A stretch of 64,000 nucleotides of DNA, taken from NCBI GenBank assembly GCA_946902985.2, contig OX336389.2:170882704-170946703 (forward strand), written 5' to 3'. Positions 54,177 through 64,000 of this stretch are shown piece by piece. Position 1 is the stretch's first letter. Each line of letters opens with the position of its first letter. The notes under the pieces were generated by a model, which saw only the letters and a program-made list of their open reading frames with translations, had not been told where the DNA came from and did not search any database. The DNA comes from Meconema thalassinum (Eukaryota > Arthropoda > Insecta > Orthoptera > Tettigoniidae). A program made the translations under genes and the position numbers.

Positions 54177-57046
54177 TGGGTAGATTATAGGTTAGGGAAT
54201 AACCCACCCACCAAGGGAAGATGATTAAGAGAAGGAAGTAGATTTTGGGATTGGAAAAGAAGGATAGAAGAATAGGAGGAGAGTCCCACAAAAGTAATAA
54301 GTTTAGTGTTAAACACACTTAAAGGTGGTTGCCAATGTAAATTAACTCTAGGATACCTAAAGTAGGTACGAGCTTGGTCGAGGCTAACGGGAACTGCAGC
54401 TAAGGCTTGGGCGGTTTGCAAGAGAGAGGCTTTAGTACATTTCCTCCCGAGCATGTATAAAAGTACTATGGGGAAGGGTGATGGTCTGGCAAGACTGAGA
54501 GGAACAAATTTACGGTATGTCTTCTCAAAGAAATTAGGTTTTACAAAGTGATTCGAAGAATGCCAATGATTTAACTCCGGTTTGGTATTTTCAATTTCCA
54601 AAATTATGGAGTTCCTGTAAGGGCGACCAAGTGTCTCTAAGAAGGAATAGGATAAAAGATTATGCCTTATTGGGTAACTTTGGTAAATGAACCAATGGTT
54701 GCATTGGACAATGGCTAAGCTTTTACTCAGCGAGGAGCCGGCTAAAAGTTTAGACAAAAAGAAACACTTATTTTTTAGAAAACTGACCATAAGTTTTCGG
54801 AGAGGGTCTCCACAAGCAGGTAGTTGGCTTAGCGAACTTTACTTGCCTTACTGGCCAATTAGAATTAGCTATTATCGCTAAGAAGAACTTTAGTAAGGTG
54901 AAAATTAAGAGTTCTTGCTCAAATGCAACAAATGGTGAAAACTCTATTAATGATTTTAATATCATTGAGTGAGGAGAGTCAAGGAAGACAGGATTTTGCC
55001 TAAACTTTATATTCGAAAATGAAAAAGCAAAGGGAAAAGATTTGTTTATTTTACAATTAGAAAAAACTTTGAAGAAATTAACAATTATGCAATATAATTT
55101 TAATAAACATGGTTTGTTTGAACTTTTTAACAAATAGGGTCGCAGACCTCTTAACATTAAACGGTTGCTCCAGGCAATTGACAATTTAAAAGGTTTCAAA
55201 CCTTACATATTTCTAAAATCTTTATAAGATTTAAACAAATGAACAATAAAATAATTAAAGCTTGAACGGGAATTGAAGTACAAAAAGTGCACCTTAAGAA
55301 ATTCTGGAGAGAATGTTCTAGAGAAAGTGACGACTTTGAAAATAACAATAATAACAACGTGAAAATAAAATAGAAGTTCCTACAACTTCTTATATTTATA
55401 CAGAATTAATATATGAGAATTAAACAAAGAGGGCAGGTCACTTACTGTGAACCTGAAAAGTTAATCAGAAGGAAGGTTCTAGACCTCTTATACTTTGAAT
55501 AAGACTCGCCAGTCAAATGAGGCAGTTTTCATTTAGCGAGACCAAAAAATAACTCACTCAAGAGTTGAGAGAATTGTTTTCCCTGCTTTTGAAGGGAGGA
55601 ACAATGTAAATTTAAAACTTGTATCACACAAGAAATTATGCAGAATTTAATTAATGTTAAACTAGCAAAGTTGGAAGGGCACTTCGTAAGTAACACCTTA
55701 TAGAAAGTTACAATTTTATAAATAATGGTTGTTAGTAGAAGGTTAAGGAAAGATCATTGGGATATAGGATCAATGTTCATGGCCGTATTTAATATAACCG
55801 GACGATCGCGACGCGGTAGAAAAGTGGAGCAAGCACTGATTATCACTATAGTCTGTAAAGATGGATGCAAAGTTCACTAGAGAAACACTGAAGTTTATGA
55901 GAAAAAAAGTAATTGCAATTATGGAGATAACTGATTGCACTAGGTAGGTGAAAGTCTATTTCTCGAAAAAGTTGTGATTTACAATTAAATGCGCCATAAA
56001 ATGTTCCAGCGGTGGAAGAAAATTCACTATTGTAGTAATTTAGTTTTGAACAGAATTCTCCCAAGTACATGAAAAATACATGACGGCAGGACTCGTAGAT
56101 TGAGTACCGAATCTGGAAAGTTCCAGAACAATCTTAGCAGAAAAATGGGGTTGAGAAAATCCAACGGCGGAAATAACTTTGTAATTATAGACAGCGGGTA
56201 TCAGATAATATCCCACGTAGCGAGAGGGTTTCTCGTTTAAAGCTTAAGAAAAGCTCTTTTTAGTAAGGTTGGCTTATACAAGAAAAAGCTCAACATTGCA
56301 AATCCCACGAAGAGTGATTATTGCCCCAAAGTAAATAGTTTCACACTGCCTATAAATTATAATTAAAATCACTTGGAAGTTAAAACCATGAAGATGAGGT
56401 TAAAACTTTTAAAAAGGTACTTATCTTGAGTTCATGTTGAAGTCGAAGATTTCGATGATGATTACTTAGCCAACATGGCGTAGAAGAGGGTGTGCCTCTT
56501 GGTTTGAGGAGGCTAAGCTCGAGCGGAGCTTTGACTGAACGAGTCAACTGCAGACGGAGAAGTGAGAGCAGCACAGCGGAGCACGGAGGGTCCAAGAAAA
56601 GGGGGAAAGAGAGGGGAGTAGGAGACAAAAGGAGAACATATAAGCATTGCCAACTTAGCAAAACATAATTGATTTCTTGGTGAGCTGGTCTTCAAGGAGT
56701 TGATAGATGATACTAGCGCAGCATGGTGAGTAAAGAAGTAGACGTAGTCCTCTTGCTCAAGGAGAAAGTAGCTAACGATGATAACGAGATCTGGTAGCCA
56801 AATGGATAAGTAAGTCATCTTGCACGATGAGGAATTGAGTAGCTTCAGAGGTTCGCTACTAGATGACGCTAGGTGGATCACAGAAGTTATATATCTGAAA
56901 CATACTCATGAAGACATAAGAGACATGCCCAACAAGGAGAAAACAGATGATCACTGTTGGTGTTTGGCAAAGAGGAAGGAAGAAATGAACATGCAAAGAG
57001 CAATAGACATTATATCTCTCGTACCGTGTATTCAAAGAATACACCA
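54177..57046 (-). repeat. 5' LTR of the young BEL/Pao element
   Basis: Offset by exactly 6,900 bp from the 3' LTR throughout, with four mismatches and no gap. Confidence 0.93.
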
Positions 57047-57132
57047 CGCCTCATTCACAATCCTCATCTGATTTACAAACATATATACACTAATACAGCA
57101 ATCACAACAACACAGGTTATTAGACAAATAAG
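57047..57132 (+). mobile_element. SINE family A, 3' part (after the BEL insertion)
   Basis: Resumes with CGCCTCATTCACAATCCTCA, then ACACTAATACAGCAATCACA and CACAGGTTATTAGACAA. The final part of the usual tail is missing. Confidence 0.85.
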
Positions 57133-57444
57133 TATTCCTCTATCGATATTGGAATCTTGGAGACATTTGTATTCAACTTACTGATATTGCGTAAATTTTA
57201 GTAATTAATGTCTCTTCATAAGTTTGTATGAAGGTGGTTAGAACAATATTTTAAGTGCCTGGCAAAAACCTTATTAGCTCCTCCTCACGCTAGGTGAAGT
57301 ATTCTGGTGACGCTATTGGCTCTTGGTAGCACAAGAGGGAGAGAAGAAGAACATTCCTGTAAAATATCGAATGAATTGGCGGCATAATGAAATCTGCCGG
57401 CCACTATTCTCGGCGCTCACATATCCTCACCCTGTCAACTCTAG

Positions 57445-57645
57445 GGGGCGTGGTGGCTCAGCGGTCTAGCTGTATGCCTCTCACCAAGGCGGTCCGGGTT
57501 CGATTCCCGGTCAATGCATGTGAGATTTTCGAAGTGAAATGCCATTTCCTGTGGTTCGGATTCCACGTAAAAAGGAGGTCCCGTGGCTCATGATCTCAAG
57601 ATTAACGGTCACGTTAAACTACAAGCTTCCTTTTTGTCAACTCTA
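57445..57645 (+). mobile_element. SINE family B, well preserved
   Basis: GGGGGCGTGGTGGCTCAGCG, with A box TGGCTCAGCGG and B box GGGTTCGATTCCCGG, is followed by TGAAATGCCATTTCCTGTGG and AAAAAGGAGGTCCCGTGGCT. It matches the copy at 27317 with fewer mutations. Confidence 0.88.
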
Positions 57646-57649
57646 GTAG

Positions 57650-57960
57650 AGCACTGGGAGGGTGGGACCCGAACGACTCAATATACGCATGCATTGCGCG
57701 TTGAGATATTGCGCTCTGTTCTCACACGTATGTAGTCTCACTGTGCGTTGAAACACCACTGCGCATGCAAATCGTGCCAGCCGGAAAGGAACGGTCTAAT
57801 TAACTGCCAATCAGAGCAGGTCACAGACTGACGTCAAGTTACGTACCATCGAGCAACCCGCCGAATATTGTCAGCTGTTCCTGTTGGTTTCGTTGCGCGT
57901 TCCTGTCATCTGGTACCTGTTTTCCAGTAAAACAAGATGCTCAGTAAAGAACATGTAAAT
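57650..57960 (+). promoter_or_regulatory. CpG-containing promoter-like region
   Basis: Contains CACTGCGCATGC, resembling half of an NRF-1 site, plus an octamer-like ATGCAAAT, a CCAAT box (CTGCCAATCAG) and several CpGs in an otherwise AT-rich neighbourhood. It lies 430-740 bp upstream of the THAP-like frame. Function is inferred from motif density only. Confidence 0.25.
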
Positions 57961-58391
57961 GTATGGGTATAGTCATAACTCTTTGTCCTTATCAAGGAGT
58001 ATAATTGAATATTCTTGTGATGAACGTTAAGAGTTATATCCTATATAAGACTCCCCGTATACTAAGTTTCGTTGTTATTTCGCTTTCGCATCCAGGAGAA
58101 TTAATTACGGCAGTAGGCCTACATTTAAAATGTACGCCCATCCACTATCTTGAATGTTTGTAATCGTTTATCTTGCGCTTTATGCAGAGAAAGTTTTTTA
58201 TGTGAGGCTATTGGCAACTCCAGCTATCTGATATGACATCTAGCGGTAAAAATGAGAAACTTACCAAGTAGGGTGCATTTGTCACGTGGTGACTGTTTGT
58301 ATATGGTTTCTTGTATTGGTAAACAGATCGTGGTAAATTGTTCGTGTCTTTATACATAAGTAATAAGTTTCACTCGTTGATAGAGTAAAAA

Positions 58392-58529
58392 ATGAGTAAA
58401 AGCAAAGTGTATTGCTCAGTTTACGGCTGTAAGTCGATGTATAAGAGGGCTGCGGATATACGTTTTCATCACTTTCCAAAAGATGCAAATAGCAATAGCC
58501 GAAATGTGATGATACCTAATAATACCTAA
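58392..58529 (+). CDS. THAP-type zinc-finger N-terminus, partial
   Basis: 45 codons from ATG at 58392: MSKSKVYCSVYGCKSMYKRA then ADIRFHHFPKDANSNSRN and a short AT-rich end. The spacing C-x4-C (residues 8 and 13) followed by RFHHFPKD matches the start of THAP domains, which bind DNA through a C2CH zinc site. The later C-x2-H pair and AVPTIF-like end are absent, so this is either a first exon whose next exon is outside view or a fragment of a P-element-like or THAP-derived transposase. Downstream (AATAATACCTAAT repeats) is non-coding. A donor GTGATG after codon 42 is weak. Confidence 0.45.
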   Translation: MSKSKVYCSVYGCKSMYKRAADIRFHHFPKDANSNSRNVMIPNNT

Positions 58530-59685
58530 TACCTAATAATAATACCTTTCCACCCCGGGAAGGATCTAACACTTGTCGAGGTAGACAGACAGAAGACCTG
58601 CGACGTAAAGCCAGCGAAGGTTATTCAGTTTAAAAACAGCTGTTACGATGGGCGCGCTGGTAAGATTGAAGTTACTTGAATAATTAATTAAATAATTAAT
58701 TATTGGCTGCTTGGTAGGGAGAAGGGATGAGTTTAACTTGTATTAAAACTCGGGGGGCGACAGGAATTGCTTGATTTGGATGGTTAAAAGGTGGGTTTGG
58801 TGTTGAATATTTGAATGGTAGCGGAATCACTCATTCTACAGTGCCCACGGGGAGGCAAATTAGGCCTATATGACTCGTAGTGGAATAGCTCGAATATCGA
58901 AGAACTTAGCGATTACGAGGTGTAGGCTGGCGGATCATCAGTTTGACATCAATTCACGATATAAGTCGGAGCTTGGAACAGTGGCGTCTGGTTTGCGTGG
59001 ATGCTAGTCTCGGAATGATAAAAGTAGCACAGCTTCGGTGTGTTATTTATTTGTTTATGTACCGTATTTCTCTATTTGAATGTCCTCGGCGTTGACTCAG
59101 GATCGACATTTACATTATATTGCGCATAATAGTACCGAAATAATGTCCGAAGTGTAGCCCTGTATAAATTTGAATCAGCTGATCTACATCAACTATAAAA
59201 ACTGATGCTCGATAATATGCAAATGACACCAAAAAAACCAGTGGAACACACAAATTAGATCACGTGTATCGCACAGTTATACATATATACAATTAAAAAT
59301 AACACTGTCATTACTTTAGAGACCACATTTACTGATTATAACCGAAAAATAAAAAGTGTTCCATAACAAACGCGTGTTATTGAGTATTTTAAACCCTACT
59401 TATCCAGACCGACCGCAGCGCCCCAAGTGTTAGTTTGAGTTGCCAATATATTCGCTGTGTTTCGACATTGTAACTAATTAATAGTGGATTGTCGATATTA
59501 AGAGTTAATGACATATATTCAAGGTGGCGGCTGCGTGCTATATGCAGTGTGATGGTATTATTAGACTACTAATGCAAGCGAGGTATTTTATCCGTTCCTC
59601 CCCTTTTACTAAGTTTCGTGTTAATTGCGCAATTGGTATCTGAGTTATTGATTTTCAATATCCAACGCCGTGTTACAGAGCTTCA
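58530..59685. other. Unassigned interval
   Basis: No second THAP exon, LINE or SINE was recognised. AATTAATTAAATAATTAATT at about 58680 is a short palindromic stretch. Confidence 0.4.
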
Positions 59686-60056
59686 CATATTGTTGTTAGT
59701 TATTCATTTAGGGGCTTTGCGACAACTTGGTCAAGTAGCCCATGCACTTGTGTGTGTGGAGTCTGTCTGATAACCTGTGCCATTGTGATGGCTGTACCAG
59801 AGTGTGTAGTGTATTTGCATTTGGGTAGCAGGTGGCCGTGGCCTTATTTTAGGTATTAACCCGGCATTCGCCTGGATTGAAAGTAGAAAACCACTTCTAG
59901 GATGGTTGAGGAAGGAATCGATCCCTCAGTTCTGCCTCACGAGGCTGAGTGAGCCCCGTTCCATCACTCAGACCAGAATTACATTTCTTGACAGAGACGG
60001 TAATCGAACCCGAACCTCAGCGGTGATAGCCAAGAAAGCTAGTCACTACGCTACGG
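59686..60056 (-). mobile_element. SINE family A, full length
   Basis: Tail GGGGCTTTGCGACAACTTGG, middle block CATTCGCCTGGATTGAAAGT, both heads (GGAATCGATCCCTCAG; GGTAATCGAACCCGAACCTC) and the final CTAGTCACTACGCTACGG are all present. Confidence 0.88.
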
Positions 60057-60177
60057 GTTAGACTATAGATTTTTTTTATCCATCGTGATCTTAAGAGGCA
60101 GCAAACGAGAGTTAGAATTCGATTGTGTGTGTGTGTGTGTGTGAAGTAATCGGAAGATACCGTAATTTGTTTTTGTT

Positions 60178-60234
60178 CTTTCATATTAGGGGCTCGTAGA
60201 TCGTGGTCATTTAGCCCCGTGTACTTGAGTGTGT
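60178..60234 (-). mobile_element. SINE family A tail fragment
   Basis: GGGGCTCGTAGATCGTGGTC and TTAGCCCCGTGTACTTGAGT match the SINE tail. It ends where a LINE fragment begins at about 60233. Confidence 0.6.
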
Positions 60235-60557
60235 CTCCTACTTCCTCTAGCTTTCCAGTTGCCAATTCGATGTCAGTAGGGGCTTCTGATTGTTTCCAGT
60301 TGTTGTTTTTTTATTTTTTTTTTAACATTTATTGATTTTCATCGTGAATTCTTTCCTCAAGACGCTTCATACAATTTATATACGTATTCAAATTCTCTGA
60401 AGACTTGTCGAAGATGACAGTGTCATCAACAAATCTCACAATCAGAGTTATAATAATTTCACCTTGAACTCCTACTTAAAATTTCTCTCTCATTTCCTTA
60501 ATTGATTAATGAATAGATATGGTGATAAGTTGCAGTCTTGCCTTTCTGAATACCAGC

Positions 60558-60588
<31 letters not shown>

Positions 60589-60705
60589 ATGTCCTTCATC
60601 TCTAATAACTGCAGGCTGGTTTCTGTATATATGATTCCTACGTTTCTCCTGAACCATACTGCTCTTCACCCGACTCAGTTTCAATCTGTCGTTCCATCCT
60701 CCTGT
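60233..60705 (-). pseudogene. LINE RT fragment, same family as 5.1-6.1 kb
   Basis: Minus-strand text gives FVDDTVIFDKSSENLNTYI, aligning with FADYIVILADKPEDLNEFL of the 5-kb copy and keeping the DD pair. CNLSP-type text is readable further upstream. A (CT)n run at 60558-60588 has expanded within it. No frame is open for long. Confidence 0.7.
60558..60588. repeat. (CT)n microsatellite
   Basis: About 15 CT units with one interruption. Confidence 0.95.
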
Positions 60706-60753
60706 AAATTATTCTTGTCACGATTTTTAAAACGAGTGATCAAGCTGATGGTA

Positions 60754-61537
60754 CAGTGAGATTCTTTTGCTGGAGCGGGGCCAGCGGCCGACTGCCGGGC
60801 GCGCGCGTCTTCCGCCAGCCAACCGAACTAAGGCCGCAGGGTTGCGTGAGGCGGTGGCGAGCTAACCAGGGTCATTACAGTCATTAAGTCACTAAACTGT
60901 CATCAACGAGGGTGTGTAGTGTCAGCGCACAGACAAGAAGGTAACATAAACAACAGCTGTAAGATGTAATTAAAGAAGCACAGATTTTTTTTATTTCTTA
61001 GGAATCTGAATGACCTCACGTCACCAGTTAAAGGTTAGAACCTATCTTTTCACAGAAGATACTAAAAATGTTCTCCTTCAGCTGACAGACAGTAACTTTG
61101 GAAGTTACATCGTTACATTATGTAGCTACTCCTGCACTCCCCTGCGCGTTTACTGTAATTAATCGAAGCACGGACCTAAGCTCGTTTGATGTTCAATTGT
61201 GGGTTAATTTAAAATACAAAGTGTACAGATCAATTGCCTGTACTCCAGTGGGGCTGGAGAACAATATACGGCGGCAGATATCCCTCATAACAGAAGGGAA
61301 TCACAACGTGTAAACGCTAATTTATTTGCACGATACAACGCCTGTCTGTCAGCTGAAGAAAAACACTCTCAGCATCTCCTGTGGATAGGTAAGATCTTTA
61401 ATCATGATTTTTCTGGTGAATTTACCACTAATTAATGTACTTTGTTACGCTTTCCACCTGCGCGCAATCCGCGGTGCGAGCTCGGTTGGCTGGCGGGAGC
61501 CGGCCGCCGCCCCCGCTCCAGCAAAAGAATCACCCTG
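60754..61537. mobile_element. TIR element with TA target duplication, non-coding
   Basis: Ends read CAGTGAGATTCTTTTGCTGG and, reverse-complemented, CAGGGTGATTCTTTTGCTGG, followed by AGCGGGG in both, flanked by TA on each side. The inverted match continues loosely for about 110 bp (GCCAGCCAACCGA in both). A second inverted pair (CAGCTGACAGACAG at about 61080 and its complement at about 61343) lies inside. No transposase. 784 bp; a Tc1/mariner-type MITE is likely. Confidence 0.8.
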
Positions 61538-61539
61538 TA

Positions 61540-62065
61540 CAATAATCTTCACATCTCCCAGATCCTGATTTCTAAGACATAGGGATGATATCATTCGAGG
61601 CACAACAAACAAACCAAAAGATTAACCACCTGTGAGTTCGGTGCACAATTCTAAGCCAATTTAGACGTTTTCCTCCGAGAGGATTTACTGGTGATTATTG
61701 TTTTAAGTAACGGAACAGCGAGGTCATGTCCCTATGATGTGAACTATGACAATGATTATAACTCGTCTGATGAATCCTTGTCGGCGGTATGAGCTACGAG
61801 TTGTCAACAGTGAGAAGCAATCTGTATTCATGTTATAGTGGTACAGTCTGCAAAGTATGTCTTCGAATCAGTGTGGCACGAGCTTTGTGATTGGTCAGTT
61901 GACTATTTTTTTAATTATTATATTTTTTAGCGTATGGCTTGTAGTGCCGGGAGTGTACGAGGACATGTTTGGCTCGCCAGAGTTTGTAGCTGCTTCTATG
62001 TGGACACCCATGGGGTGAGCTACAAGTACAGTCGCGTGTGGAGTGTTGTCTGGGGAGAAAAGTGT
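61540..62065. other. Unassigned interval
   Basis: Nothing recognisable. No frame longer than about 60 codons. Confidence 0.4.
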
Positions 62066-62069
62066 GAAT

Positions 62070-62260
62070 GTAAGGACGAGGAATTGGAAGATAGCGGCTG
62101 TAGCTTATAGCTAAGGACCAACCCCGGCATTTGCCTGGAAGGAAGATGGGAAACTACAGAAGACCATCTTCAAGGTTGCCGGCGGAGGCATTCGAACCTC
62201 CTAGCCTCACGGGTGTGAGTGACTTCCTGCAGCCACGCCGTAACGACCACGGCTAGGTCA
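62070..62260 (-). mobile_element. tRNA-headed SINE, family D-like
   Basis: The middle block (GGCATTTGCCTGGAAGGAAG, GGGAAACTACAGAAGACCAT) is followed by the B-box complement AGGCATTCGAACCTCC and an A-box region ending near CCGTAACGACCACGGC. The head differs from the 36.4-kb copy. Confidence 0.75.
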
Positions 62261-62269
62261 GTTGGGTAT

Positions 62270-63030
62270 ATCAAGTTAATGAGCTTGGAAAAGTGTATAC
62301 ACCTACATGGCATCGTTCCATACCTTGAAAATCAACACAAACAACCAATTCGTTCATGGTGTTAATGGATCCACTGGCTATACATTCATTTATTTTGCAT
62401 TTTTTCTTCTGGACATAATGTACCCTTTGAGGCTCCTAGGATGCCGACTCTAGCTCGGGGTAATGGTCTGATCGCTGTCTCTAACTTAACTTAAACACCC
62501 TAGGGATTTATGGCGGATCACAGGAAGCTTAACCTAAAATCAATATGTCAGAGGAATCCTAATGCAAAAATAATTTATTTATAAAAACAACATCTTCCCG
62601 CTTATTCCCATCCACATACAACAAAAACAAACAAACAAACAACTCCCTTAAACATTATTCTAAACACAAAACTAAGATTTTAATCACAGCAAATCAAAAT
62701 TGAAAAAGATGAATATTAAAATGCACTGGCTGAAACCAGGAAGAAAAACAATCTAATTTACACCAGTCCACTGCTTCAAGTTCAAGAATAAAATGTCAAC
62801 AGACTTAATTTATCAAACTATGGCCTGAAAAGTCCAGCCATTCTATCAATCGCGCACTCATATTTATAATTATAAAATGATTTTAGGGGTTTGGACATGC
62901 TCTCTCTCCTACAATCATTACCATCCTCTCAAGTGTCCGGGAATGAAGGCAATAGGTGTATTCTCGGCCACAGGCATGTGAGCAACACTCTTACGTTACA
63001 AAAAAAAACTAACTCTACTCAGAGCCATAG
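62270..63030. other. Unassigned A-rich interval
   Basis: A-rich with AAACAAACAAAC at about 62620-62642. No coding or repeat match was recognised. Confidence 0.4.
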
Positions 63031-63045
63031 CTCTGCCAAGCTAAT

Positions 63046-63379
63046 GAAAATGAAAATCCACAGCCTGCTTCCAGTCTCCGACCGGGTCAGGAATGGAATG
63101 AATGAAGCCCCTATCTAGCGGCGAGGATATGAACTGTGCCGGCTGCCGAGGCCTGACGCACTCCTCTGGGGCAATGATTAAATGAATGACAGATGAAATG
63201 AAATGATAGTGGAGAGTGTTGCTGGAATGAAATTTTGACAGGGAAAACCGGAGTACCCGGAGAAAAACCTGTCTGCCTCCGTTTTGTCCAGCACAGATCT
63301 CACATGGAGTGACCGGGATTTGAACCACGGACCCAGCGGTGAGAGGCCGGCGTGCTGCCGCCTAAGCCACGGAGGCCCT
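63046..63379 (-). mobile_element. SINE family E, complete, with perfect 12-bp TSD
   Basis: TGCCAAGCTAAT flanks both sides (63034-63045 and 63380-63391). In element orientation it begins GGGCCTCCGTGGCTTAGGCG (A box TGGCTTAGGCGG), has B box GGTTCAAATCC, then CATGTGAGATCTGTGCTGGA and TTTTCTCCGGGTACTCCGGT. It ends in a short TTTTCATTTTC-type tail. The head resembles family B (CATGTGAGAT follows the B box in both). The perfect duplication indicates a recent insertion. Confidence 0.92.
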
Positions 63380-63391
63380 TGCCAAGCTAAT

Positions 63392-63769
63392 ATAATCCAC
63401 AAAAATACAAGTCAAAATATATGAGGCATCAAAATAAGCACGCTACGGTGGCCTTCGCCCCGTGAATTAGAATAAACAAACAATTAACTGAATGCACCCA
63501 AAATGACAATAATTATATGACACCGCTTCCTGAAGCGGCAAGAGGAAAACAATACCATCCAACGTGGTCCCCTTGACCTTGCAACAGACGTACTCTCATC
63601 ACAACAAACCAGACTGGCGGGCAACGACCTCCACCCCACCCCCAAGGTTTAGACAGTTGACCACAGTCATTTGTACCTGCTTTCTACCTGACCGCTTTGG
63701 ACCTGAGCTGTACAATTACCTTTCCGACGGAGCCATCGCGTGCTCTCATCGCATAATGAACTCAATCAT
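63392..63769. other. Unassigned interval
   Basis: No recognisable coding or repeat sequence. Confidence 0.4.
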
Positions 63770-63873
63770 TTTCACTTACCATTATTTCATCGTAGATTTG
63801 CGGGAATTACAACCTCCGCCATTTCACTTACCATTATATCCTCGTAGATTTGCGGGAATTACCACCTCCGCTA
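63770..63873. repeat. Tandem duplication, 52-bp unit, two copies
   Basis: TTTCACTTACCATTAT, CGTAGATTTGCGGGAATTAC and ACCTCCGC occur twice 52 bp apart with about four differences. Confidence 0.9.
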
Positions 63874-64000
63874 TTTATTTCAGCTCAACCAAGGGTCAAT
63901 TCTCACTCTTCTCTGAATCTTAGACTGTCACCTGTCCATTACGTCTTGCCTTATTACCTTAGGTGTGTTCATCAGTAACTTACTTACATGTCATGCTCAA

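Larger units (their letters stand above)
47277..57046 (-). mobile_element. Young non-autonomous BEL/Pao element with 2.87-kb LTRs
   Basis: 9,770 bp in total: LTR (47277-50146), internal region of 4,030 bp, LTR (54177-57046). CGCCT is duplicated at 47272-47276 and 57047-57051. The flanking sequence is one SINE that reads continuously when the element is removed. Line-by-line comparison of the LTRs shows four substitutions (at 48421, 48585, 48959 and 49717 or within a base or two) and no indel, about 0.14%. The internal region encodes one long frame lacking RT, RNase H and the IN core. Movement must therefore have relied on enzymes from another element. Confidence 0.92.

Noticed and set aside
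47277..57046. Assembly duplication as the explanation for the two 2,870-bp copies
   Set aside because: The copies flank one element, a 5-bp duplication borders the outer ends only, a SINE is cleanly interrupted, and the copies differ at four sites, all as expected for LTRs.

Overview
This window looks like intergenic and intronic DNA from a large, transposon-rich insect genome. The grounds are Jockey- and CR1-like LINE fragments, BEL/Pao and Ty3/gypsy retrotransposons, Tc1/mariner and hAT transposons, and many tRNA-headed SINEs. A polyneopteran such as an orthopteran or stick insect would fit, but the species is my inference and not something the sequence proves. No bacterial-type operons, rRNA genes or CRISPR arrays are present. 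Every tRNA-like sequence I found is the head of a SINE.

Layout. At 0.2-1.8 kb a LINE reverse-transcriptase tail is split by a complete Tc1/mariner-type element. At 2-7.8 kb there is a SINE, a non-autonomous hAT element with a perfect 8-bp target duplication, an autonomous-type hAT transposase split by a LINE, a transposase tail and another SINE. At 9.4-13.6 kb lies a 3'-truncated gypsy-like element with gag, a protease lacking its catalytic Asp, and a partial reverse transcriptase. At 14-20 kb there are SINEs, an internally deleted mariner and a pair of LTR-like direct repeats. At 21.5-25.8 kb a (TA)n-bounded element carries about 18 units of a 128-bp tandem repeat with six-unit higher-order structure. 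At 26.6-28.9 kb there is a small hairpin element, SINEs and a LINE tail.

Two places suggest host genes. On the minus strand at 29.10-29.19 kb there is a first coding exon: a signal peptide followed by a consensus splice donor. A 43-bp minisatellite of about 34 units begins about 130 bp upstream of its start codon. On the plus strand at 58.39 kb there is a short reading frame resembling the N-terminus of a THAP zinc finger.

The right half is dominated by two BEL/Pao elements on the minus strand. The first (40.03-45.78 kb) is old: about 3% LTR divergence, several frameshifts, and recognisable gag, protease, RT, RNase H and integrase. The second (47.28-57.05 kb) is very young: a 5-bp target duplication, two 2,870-bp LTRs differing at four positions, and insertion inside a SINE. 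Its only long gene is an intact 1,241-codon frame that encodes Gag and protease, then about 440 hydrophobic residues where RT, RNase H and the integrase core should be, then the C-terminal integrase domain. Between them (46.1-46.9 kb) lies a 0.8-kb near-perfect hairpin element. It has an 11-12 bp target duplication, a one-sided tail and a hammerhead-ribozyme-like core, which suggests a non-autonomous Penelope-like element. The last 4 kb hold a terminal-inverted-repeat element and SINEs, one with a perfect 12-bp target duplication.
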